Shown: positions 1-5,491 of the stretch, in pieces
Position numbering within the stretch: position 1 is the stretch's first letter
Layout of the letters: the number at the start of each line of letters is the position of its first letter
Virus record (IMG/VR): IMGVR_UViG_3300030116_004806
Location: 5,361 to 45,325 of that record
Direction: 5' to 3' (one strand)
Source: a virus
Length of the DNA: 39,965 bases
The notes under the pieces: generated by a model
Told to the model about the DNA's origin: nothing
Seen by the model: the letters and a program-made list of their open reading frames with translations, nothing else
The model's database searches: none
Translations under genes and position numbers: made by a program

Positions 1-1
1 G

Positions 2-106
2 GGCATAGTTCTATTCAAAATTTCACAACAGATTAACAGAAATACAGCAAAGGAATCGTTGAAACATGCCCGATTTTATAATATGGAGAGAAGAGTGTGC
101 CTTTAG
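2..106 (+). CDS. 3' end of an unidentified gene (partial, left edge)
   Basis: One frame is open from the left edge to a TAG at 104-106, giving at least 34 residues that end in ERRVCL. The other two forward frames hit stops early in this stretch. It overlaps the GTG start of the next gene by 10 bases, in keeping with the tight packing elsewhere. The tail is basic and Asn/Lys-rich, with no domain I recognise. It could be a chance open frame, because 34 codons is short; the sequence left of the window would settle it. Confidence 0.4.
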   Translation, partial: GIVLFKISQQINRNTAKESLKHARFYNMERRVCL

Positions 107-438
107 TCTACTACGTAGCAACAATAGTTATGTGTTTCCACGGTGTCTGTACACAATTTGAATCTGTACCCTATGCCAAGAACATATCAGCTGACAACTG
201 CCAAAGAATGTTGGTGTACACGTTTAAAACACAGGTAGGCCCATATTACGACAAGATTATAGACTTTGAAAAAGACAGTCCGGAGGACATTAAGATAGAA
301 TATGCAGGTTGTGATACAACAAGAAGAACACCAGAGGACAGCAACGAATGGAAAATAACACCAAATGTCGATCCAGAGTTACTTGTACCTCATCAGCATG
401 ATCTTCGTTGGCAACAGGAGCAGGGAGATAAAATATAG
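97..438 (+). CDS. Small hypothetical protein with hydrophobic N-terminus
   Basis: This encodes 113 residues from a GTG start with a GGAG ribosome binding site at 85-88; no in-frame ATG lies nearby. Residues 3-19 are hydrophobic and look like a short signal peptide or membrane anchor. The rest is soluble, polar and rather acidic, with Cys at 13, 18, 35 and 72, which would suit disulphides if the protein is exported. It ends in TAG, whose last G begins the next gene's GTG (TAGTG), so the two are probably translationally coupled. I do not recognise the family. Its position upstream of the small terminase places it in the late region. Confidence 0.65.
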   Translation: MPLVYYVATIVMCFHGVCTQFESVPYAKNISADNCQRMLVYTFKTQVGPYYDKIIDFEKDSPEDIKIEYAGCDTTRRTPEDSNEWKITPNVDPELLVPHQHDLRWQQEQGDKI

Positions 439-1259
439 TGGGTAAATCTTGGAATTATGGTAATCTTCCTAAAAAAAGAAAGAAAAGAAAAAAATATAAT
501 AAGGGTGGTAAAGCAAAAGAATGGACACAAGAACAAATTAATATTTTAAGTATGGCAGATACTGAATTAGCTGCAGAATTGTATCCTTATTTAGAAAATA
601 ACCCTGTAGCTAAATTAGGATTAGATTCCTATCTTTTTGAACAAGGAAAAATAGATCCAGATAATTTTAACCAAAAGTTATTAAAAATTAGAACTGATCC
701 TAATATTGTAAAAATATATAAAGCTTTACAAGAAGGTAGAACAGATGTACGTGTAAGTCCAGCAGCAGCTAAATATAATAGGAAAACTGATCAAATAACA
801 ATGAATATGCTAGGTGGTTGGTATAAAACAAATCCTGAAATTACAGGAAAAATACCACAGAAGGAATTTATATTTACACAAGGAGAGTATGGTCCAGAGA
901 CTGTTTGGGCAGGAGCTCATGGTAAAAAAGGGCAAATATCAAATTTAATACATGAATTAACTCATAGAGGTGCTAACTATTTACAGCAAAATTTGCCAGA
1001 GTATAGCAGGGAATCTATAGATAAAGCTATAAAAGAAAACAAACCTATTCCTATTTATAAACAAATGCTTGATGATCATCCAGCTATGGAGGTAGGGGAT
1101 AGAGAAGTAGCTGATAAATTAGGTATACAGTTTCAAGGTGTAGATTACCGTAATTCAAAAAAAAGAGCTGAATGGAGAAAAAAGGCTATAAAAAGAACAT
1201 GGAAAGCAAAACCTTATTTAAGTAAAAGATACCCTAGTACAAAAACTTGGAATTACTAA
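438..1259 (+). CDS. Putative zinc metalloprotease-like protein (HExxH)
   Basis: 273 residues from a GTG start that shares its first base with the previous stop. Residues 11-28 are very basic (KKRKKRKKYNKGGKAK). The centre has a clear HELTH motif, with H172, E173 and H176, preceded by the hydrophobic segment ISNLI as expected for the active-site helix of zincin metalloproteases. A third zinc ligand would be expected downstream; E217 or D220 near EVGDREVAD are candidates but cannot be assigned by eye. The protein ends in a basic tail. The stop overlaps the start of the terminase small subunit (TAATG). A role in processing a virion or host protein is inference. The HExxH pattern can occur by chance, but its helix context here is good. 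Confidence 0.6.
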   Translation: MGKSWNYGNLPKKRKKRKKYNKGGKAKEWTQEQINILSMADTELAAELYPYLENNPVAKLGLDSYLFEQGKIDPDNFNQKLLKIRTDPNIVKIYKALQEGRTDVRVSPAAAKYNRKTDQITMNMLGGWYKTNPEITGKIPQKEFIFTQGEYGPETVWAGAHGKKGQISNLIHELTHRGANYLQQNLPEYSRESIDKAIKENKPIPIYKQMLDDHPAMEVGDREVADKLGIQFQGVDYRNSKKRAEWRKKAIKRTWKAKPYLSKRYPSTKTWNY

Positions 1260-1675
1260 TGCAGCACAACGGAATACTAGCTGAAAAGAAAAAAGAATTA
1301 ACAGACAAGCAGAAATCATTTCTTTCTCATTTGTTTGAAACTGGTGGAAACATCAATGTAGCTCTTGATAAAGCAGGATATAGTAAGACTTCACGAAGCA
1401 TGGTGTTAAAAGCATTATCGGATGAGATAATAGAAGCAGCCAAAACAGAAATGGCTGCACACTCAGTAACAGCAATAAATAGAGTAGTAGAAGGAATGAA
1501 TGATGTGGGTGAACATCCACGAGCAGAGTTGAGATTGAAGGCTGCCCAGACTTTGTTAGATAGAGTAGGACTGGGAAAGCAAGAAAAAGTAGAAGTAGAA
1601 GGCAAGATGTTGCATGGTGTAGTTCTTATGCCAGCAAAAAAAGCTATGCCAACTGTAACAATCAACGAGGAGTAA
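1259..1675 (+). CDS. Terminase small subunit
   Basis: 138 residues starting at the ATG that overlaps the previous stop (TAATG); a TTG four codons upstream is also in frame but less likely. The order of features fits small terminases: an N-terminal 'LTDKQKSFLSHLFE' segment followed by 'GGNINVALDKAGYSKTS', which is the helix-turn-helix pattern of the Terminase_2-like families, then a helical 'AELRLKAAQTLLDRVGLGKQEKV' region for oligomerisation (split here as AELRLKAAQTLL and DRVGLGKQ). The family recognises the packaging start on viral DNA and recruits the large subunit. The large subunit gene lies about 3.8 kb downstream, separated by small accessory genes, so the two are not adjacent as they often are. 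Confidence 0.8.
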   Translation: MQHNGILAEKKKELTDKQKSFLSHLFETGGNINVALDKAGYSKTSRSMVLKALSDEIIEAAKTEMAAHSVTAINRVVEGMNDVGEHPRAELRLKAAQTLLDRVGLGKQEKVEVEGKMLHGVVLMPAKKAMPTVTINEE

Positions 1676-1679
1676 CAAC

Positions 1680-1754
1680 ATGTGGAAATCACCATCTATT
1701 AAAGAAATATCTGTAGGTCTTGAAATCAATTGCTATGCATGTGCAGAAATTTAA
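1680..1754 (+). CDS. pqqA: PqqA-like precursor peptide (PQQ biosynthesis)
   Basis: A 24-codon gene, ATG to TAA, with an excellent GAGGAG ribosome binding site at 1667-1672, seven bases from the start and overlapping the end of the terminase small subunit gene. The peptide has the PqqA layout: W2, K3 and P5 near the start, G13, then E15-I-N-C-Y19. In PqqA the Glu and Tyr of the ExxxY motif are cross-linked by the radical SAM enzyme PqqE and become the skeleton of pyrroloquinoline quinone. Length (usual 22-24 residues), the Glu-Tyr spacing and the flanking W-P and G residues all match. C18 and C21 flank the Tyr. No pqqB-E genes are in the window, so host enzymes would be needed. It could also be a relative of PqqA used for another purpose. 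Confidence 0.75.
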   Translation: MWKSPSIKEISVGLEINCYACAEI

Positions 1755-1757
1755 ATA

Positions 1758-1967
1758 ATGTCTGACATAAAATTACCTCATAACATAGATTTAGCAAAAA
1801 CTATGAAAGCTATTAAAAAAGCCGGAGAAGATAGACCATATTTTTCTCTTAGTGCAGCTGAACAAAATGCATTATTAAATAAATATGCAGTATATAAAAC
1901 TGAACCAACAGGGCCCGGTAATAAAAAATATGCACGAGGTGGTGGAGTACGAAAGGTCAGATATTGA
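1758..1967 (+). CDS. Small protein with C-terminal KKYARGGG tag
   Basis: 69 residues. It starts three bases after the pqqA-like stop with no strong ribosome binding site, so coupling to that gene is likely. The N-terminal two thirds is helical-looking and polar. The last 14 residues, from K56, carry KKYARGGGVRKVRY, a basic glycine-rich tail also found at the ends of the proteins at 37122-37355 and 37359-38015. No enzymatic motif is visible. The tail suggests a common binding or targeting signal (inference). The next gene's TTG start overlaps the TGA stop. Confidence 0.65.
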   Translation: MSDIKLPHNIDLAKTMKAIKKAGEDRPYFSLSAAEQNALLNKYAVYKTEPTGPGNKKYARGGGVRKVRY

Positions 1968-2536
1968 AAAATAAACGGAGAGGAAATGTTTTTATACTAA
2001 GCTGTTTAGCATTGTGTCTAGTGCTATTATTTTCAGCCTGTGCTTTAGAAACACATGCTGCAGATACTGTAACATCAACTTCCTCTACCGTTTCAGGAAC
2101 AACTACTGTTGATAGAACCCCAAATACAGCCTCGGCTCCATCAGTAGTTGTAAACAACCAAGATGTTTGTAGTTTTGCTGCTACAGGAGCTTTACAAACA
2201 CAGATATTTGGTTTAGCTGGTGGAACAGCTGTAAGAGATATGAATTGTGAAAGGTTAAAGTTATCAAGAGCTTTATACCGTATGGGAATGAAAGTAGGAG
2301 CCATAGCTATGCTCTGTCAAGATGCAAGAATATTTCAAGCTATGGATATGGCAGGCACCCCCTGCCCTTACAAAGGAAAAATAGGACTTGAAGCTGCAAA
2401 AGAATGGGCTAATAATCCTGAGAAACGACCAGATTACGAAGAATGGAAAAAAGAGAATGTTAAAACAGAAGAAGTCGTCAGTGATGAAGGTGCTCTTGGC
2501 ATCTTCTCTATTCTTCTCATGTTACTCTTTATCTAA
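1964..2536 (+). CDS. Secreted or lipoprotein-like hypothetical protein
   Basis: 190 residues from a TTG start overlapping the previous TGA (TTGA); the only nearby ATG, at 1986, is out of frame and quickly stops. Residues 2-6 are basic, residues 8-25 hydrophobic, ending in FSACALETHA. This could be cleaved by signal peptidase I after ALETHA or be a weak lipobox at C26. A Ser/Thr-rich linker follows, then a compact region with Cys at about 68, 93, 117 and 133 that could form disulphides in the periplasm. The last 16 residues (LGIFSILLMLLFI) are strongly hydrophobic. That hydrophobic end is encoded by the same DNA as the signal peptide of the next gene in another frame. Function unknown; I infer a role at the cell envelope. 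Confidence 0.65.
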   Translation: MKNKRRGNVFILSCLALCLVLLFSACALETHAADTVTSTSSTVSGTTTVDRTPNTASAPSVVVNNQDVCSFAATGALQTQIFGLAGGTAVRDMNCERLKLSRALYRMGMKVGAIAMLCQDARIFQAMDMAGTPCPYKGKIGLEAAKEWANNPEKRPDYEEWKKENVKTEEVVSDEGALGIFSILLMLLFI

Positions 2537-4022
2537 TGCTCAAATGCTCGATGAGGGCACAACTGTAACTCAAGAAACAGAAGTACAGGGAGATATTAGA
2601 GAGGTAACAGAAACAACGACAACTGTTGAACACAAAACAACAGGTGATATTCTCGATGGAGATACAGGCATCGTAACCAGCAAGTACGAGGGAGATATGG
2701 ACATTGACTGGGGTGGGGTTGGTCCAATTCACGGTATGGTTGATTGTACAGCCATATTTGGTGAAGATACTGGAAAGTGTGGTAAAGCCAGATCTTCCAG
2801 TTTAACAACATTTCAACAGTATGTTGATATATCACAGTTTCACATCTCCGATGGAGGTGCACTAGAATGGGAATTAGATTTAGCTAATGCTGCAAACAAT
2901 ACATACGGAACGTATTTTGAAACAAAAGGATATAATGATAATATTCTTCAATGGGAAACAGGGCTAATAAGTTTAGATAACGATGGTACAGCACAGCATT
3001 ATTCTGGTGAGTATGATTTTGCAGGAGATTTAGACAAGGTATTTATAAGTATTGGTGGTTATAATGACTATTATATGGATAATGTACAGTATACAGTTAA
3101 TTATAATGTTGTAACAACAACTGTAGAAACATGGGTAGAAATAGTACAGCCTATGCAGTTTGAAGACATAATAACTTATGATATAATAGAAACATTTGAT
3201 GCAGCACCGATAGAACCTGAAGCAGATATGGATATGCCAATAGAAGGTTTTGACATGGCTATGCCGATAGAGATAGAAATGCCAGATCTTGCTCCAGACA
3301 TGGGTATGAACGACATGTTTTCAGATATGCCACAAGAAATGGAAACAATGGAAGTTATGGTACCAGACATTGAGATAGAAGCTGTAACATTTGAAGAAGT
3401 TATGCAAGAGGTAGAAGTAGCTGTACAAGATATGAGTGCAAATGAACCGATGCCAGAAACAATGCCAGAACCAGAAGTTGTAGAGGTAGAAGTAGAGCAG
3501 CCGGTAGAAGTTACAGAAGTAGAGCAACCTGCAGAATCTGAAGCAGAACCTGTAGAAGTAGCAGCAGAACAGCCAGAGCCAGTAGAAGTAAAGGAAGAAG
3601 TAAAAGAAGAGGTTGCACAAGAGGAAACACCAAAAGAAGAACCAAAAGAAGAAGTAGCTGAAAAAGAAACAGAGGAAGAAGCTCCTGTAGAAAAAGTAGA
3701 AAAGACTGAAGAGCCAAAAGAAGAAGTAGCTGAGAACAAACCTACAAAAGAGCAGATAGCTAAAAATGAAAAAGCAAAAAGAATAAGAATAGCTATGGAC
3801 AGTGCATATGATTCTGTAGCACAAATGACAACATTAGCTCTTGTAAATGCTTTAGGCCCAGATATATCTACTTACAGTAATCAACAACCTGTGATACAGC
3901 CTTCTTGGTACGAAACAAAAGATATATACCAAAACAATGTATTGCCAGATCCATTAGGTAATTACATTTCTGTTAGATCAAGCTTACAAATGGAAGAAAT
4001 GATACAACAACAATATGAGTGA
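2484..4022 (+). CDS. Secreted protein with Glu/Pro/Val-rich low-complexity region
   Basis: The frame is open from 2388, but the ATG at 2484 gives a textbook signal peptide (MKVLLASSLFFSCYSLSNA, then Q), so I place the start there, for 512 residues and a 53-base overlap with the previous gene. Residues about 20-225 are Thr/Gly/Asp/Tyr-rich and probably form a beta sandwich. A long Met/Asp/Glu stretch follows. From about 330 to 430 is an extremely acidic region built from PxPVEVxEE and KEEVAEKE-like units. The C-terminus, from about 435, is helical and basic before a mixed tail. It resembles surface or periplasm-spanning proteins, but I do not recognise the family. The next gene overlaps by 8 bases. 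Confidence 0.65.
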   Translation: MKVLLASSLFFSCYSLSNAQMLDEGTTVTQETEVQGDIREVTETTTTVEHKTTGDILDGDTGIVTSKYEGDMDIDWGGVGPIHGMVDCTAIFGEDTGKCGKARSSSLTTFQQYVDISQFHISDGGALEWELDLANAANNTYGTYFETKGYNDNILQWETGLISLDNDGTAQHYSGEYDFAGDLDKVFISIGGYNDYYMDNVQYTVNYNVVTTTVETWVEIVQPMQFEDIITYDIIETFDAAPIEPEADMDMPIEGFDMAMPIEIEMPDLAPDMGMNDMFSDMPQEMETMEVMVPDIEIEAVTFEEVMQEVEVAVQDMSANEPMPETMPEPEVVEVEVEQPVEVTEVEQPAESEAEPVEVAAEQPEPVEVKEEVKEEVAQEETPKEEPKEEVAEKETEEEAPVEKVEKTEEPKEEVAENKPTKEQIAKNEKAKRIRIAMDSAYDSVAQMTTLALVNALGPDISTYSNQQPVIQPSWYETKDIYQNNVLPDPLGNYISVRSSLQMEEMIQQQYE

Positions 4023-4626
4023 AGTAGAATATCAAGGTATTAAAGTTAAAGGTGGTAAATTATTATTAATTTTCCCATTGTTAGGAACTCTAGCTGGTGC
4101 TATATGGGCAGGCTTTGAGGGATATGCACGATGGGTAGCTATGGAGAAAAAGATAAATGCATACGTTGCTCCTGATCTTTCTGGTTTTAATTTAGAATTA
4201 AATGTACTAGAAGAAAAACTAAACAGTATTGAAACAACTGTAAGCACAGAGTTAAATGCTGTAAAAGAGTTAGTAGATGTTGCACAAGATGATGCAAGAA
4301 CTATTAAAACCGATTTGAAAAATGATATGTATAAGTTACAAGATAGCATGGATCAAATTATAAACGACAACAGAGAATTAAATAGAAGTGTACACAGTAA
4401 AATATCAGACTTAGAAACAAGCACTCAGTATATGATAGGAGATGCTGGAAAGAATCTTAATAATCTTATACAGCATGCTTCAGACAGATTTGATGCAAAA
4501 CGTACATCTATAGAAGAAAGTGCACAAAGAAGACAAGACTTTTTAACAGATGAAATGAAAAATTTAGAAGACCGATTTGATACAAAGCTACAAAGAGCTT
4601 TATCAAATCCGTTAGCTGGACAATAG
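4015..4626 (+). CDS. Membrane-anchored coiled-coil protein
   Basis: 203 residues, overlapping the previous stop by 8 bases (ATGAGTGA). One transmembrane segment lies at about 15-35 (LLLIFPLLGTLAGAIWAGF). The rest, from about 55 to 195, is an almost unbroken polar helix with heptad-like Leu/Ile/Val spacing and few Pro or Gly, predicting a long coiled coil. With the holin-like gene just downstream and two secreted proteins upstream, an envelope or lysis role such as a spanin-type protein is possible. There is no second overlapping spanin gene of classical type, and the length is above usual i-spanins, so this is speculative. Confidence 0.7.
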   Translation: MSEVEYQGIKVKGGKLLLIFPLLGTLAGAIWAGFEGYARWVAMEKKINAYVAPDLSGFNLELNVLEEKLNSIETTVSTELNAVKELVDVAQDDARTIKTDLKNDMYKLQDSMDQIINDNRELNRSVHSKISDLETSTQYMIGDAGKNLNNLIQHASDRFDAKRTSIEESAQRRQDFLTDEMKNLEDRFDTKLQRALSNPLAGQ

Positions 4627-4636
4627 GGAGAGAAAA

Positions 4637-5074
4637 ATGCTTGCTGGCTTACCTGTAGAAATGCTTACGATGCTTGGCTCAAGTTTACTAGGTGGTGTTA
4701 TGACTATCTGGGGACAGAAAGCTAAAGAAAAAGCTAATCAACAAAAGATGCTTCTTGCCAGAGGTAAATTTCAAATGGATGAGATTGACAAAGCAAGAAA
4801 GTATGAGAACAAAGGATTTCAATGGACACGAAGAATTATTGCTTTAACTGCTGTGTTCATGATTATTGCTTATCCAAAACTTGTTCCTGTATTCTTTGAT
4901 ACCAATGTAGTTCTTACATGGACAGAGTTTGAACCCGGATTTTGGTTTCTTGTAGATAAAAAAGAAGTGGTTATGGATAAGATATTTACAGGTGTTGTTA
5001 TTACACCGTTAGATACACATTTAATGTCTGCAATTGTAGGATTATACTTTGGAGGAAGCTTAGTTCAAAAATGA
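4637..5074 (+). CDS. Putative three-TM holin
   Basis: 145 residues with a GGGAGAG ribosome binding site just upstream. Hydrophobic segments lie at about 8-24, 67-88 and 125-142. Between the first two is a basic, Lys/Gln-rich stretch (about 27-65). This arrangement resembles the 'holin of 3TMs, for gene-transfer release' family (GTA_holin_3TM), which form inner-membrane lesions that let endolysin reach the wall. Residues 87-120 contain acidic and aromatic residues, probably exposed. The gene sits beside envelope-type genes. The stop overlaps the ATG of the cysteine-rich peptide gene. Two other small membrane proteins in the window (26806, 36929) compete for the holin role. Confidence 0.55.
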   Translation: MLAGLPVEMLTMLGSSLLGGVMTIWGQKAKEKANQQKMLLARGKFQMDEIDKARKYENKGFQWTRRIIALTAVFMIIAYPKLVPVFFDTNVVLTWTEFEPGFWFLVDKKEVVMDKIFTGVVITPLDTHLMSAIVGLYFGGSLVQK

Positions 5075-5196
5075 TAGAAAAGTTAGTAGTAGAAGATGGC
5101 TGGAAAGTTACTTGGGAAAAATGTGAAGATTGTACCTGTGAAAACTGTACTTGTACAGAGGAAGGTCAATGTGAGGATTGCTCATGCAAAGAGTAA
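5071..5196 (+). CDS. Metallothionein-like cysteine-rich peptide
   Basis: A 41-residue gene whose ATG overlaps the previous stop (ATGA), suggesting coupling; a GGAGG lies about 15 bases upstream. The C-terminal 24 residues hold eight cysteines: C18, C21, C23, C26, C28, C34, C37 and C39. The run CTCENCTC is the CxCxxCxC pattern seen in bacterial SmtA-type metallothioneins, and CEDCSC adds a second cluster. The residues between are Asp, Glu, Asn and Thr. Such Cys density predicts thiolate binding of Zn, Cu or Cd, probably in the cytosol. The N-terminal part (VVEDGWKVTWEK) has two Trp and looks like a short beta hairpin. There are no His ligands. The next gene begins 13 bases before this one ends. 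Confidence 0.7.
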   Translation: MIEKLVVEDGWKVTWEKCEDCTCENCTCTEEGQCEDCSCKE

Positions 5197-5414
5197 ATAG
5201 AAGTTCTAGTACTATACCTTTTGGGTACAAGTTATCAGAAGATTCAAAAAGTTACGAACCTGTAGAAAAAGAATTAGAATTATTAGACAGAGCTTTTGAA
5301 TATGTACGAACTGTTGGTCCAGCAAAAGCTGCAAGATGGTTAAGTACAGCTTCAGGTAGAAAAATATCTAATCCCGGATTAACAAAACGTATGAATAAAG
5401 GATTATACCTATAG
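5184..5414 (+). CDS. Small DNA-binding-like protein (recombinase-domain-like)
   Basis: 76 residues from the ATG at 5184, with GAGG at 5173-5176; a TTG two codons earlier is also possible. The sequence has 'IPFGYKLSEDSKSYEPVEKE' near the start and 'AARWLSTASGRKISNPGLTK' later. This resembles the middle (Recombinase) DNA-binding domain of large serine recombinases, here without any catalytic N-terminal domain. Small relatives of this kind are familiar beside terminase genes of marine phages. A role in DNA recognition during packaging is inference. The stop TAG at 5412 is embedded in the reading frame that continues into the large terminase, so it may be translationally linked to it or historically part of it. 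Confidence 0.55.
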   Translation: MQRVNRSSSTIPFGYKLSEDSKSYEPVEKELELLDRAFEYVRTVGPAKAARWLSTASGRKISNPGLTKRMNKGLYL

Positions 5415-5491
5415 AAGAAAAAAAGAAAAAACGAGGCAGACCAGTTAAGAAAGACGGAGAGCCAAAATCCGAATATAACTGGTCTTCCCGA

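Noticed and set aside
1-72. GGGCAT at 1-6 and ATGCCC at 66-71 look like a tRNA acceptor stem.
   Set aside because: No D-loop GG, no T-loop TTCGA pattern and no T at position 8 on either strand; an open coding frame runs through the region instead.
77-82. TATAAT at the left edge as a -10 promoter box.
   Set aside because: The best upstream TTGAAA (59-64) is only 12 bases away, and the region is coding; AT-rich sequence gives this by chance.
1247-1258. TTG at 1247 as the start of the small terminase.
   Set aside because: The ATG at 1259 overlaps the previous stop in the TAATG form used at several other junctions here.
1327-1695. A 122-residue minus-strand frame over the small terminase.
   Set aside because: Composition is typical of a shadow frame; the plus-strand gene has a family pattern and start/stop coupling.
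2388-2483. The longer 544-residue version of the secreted protein, starting at 2388.
   Set aside because: The extra 32 residues are basic and bury the signal peptide inside the protein; starting at 2484 leaves a normal signal peptide.
3176-3739. A 187-residue Ser/Thr-rich frame on the minus strand.
   Set aside because: It is the complement of the Glu/Val/Pro-rich repeats; composition explains it, and the plus-strand gene has a signal peptide and good context.
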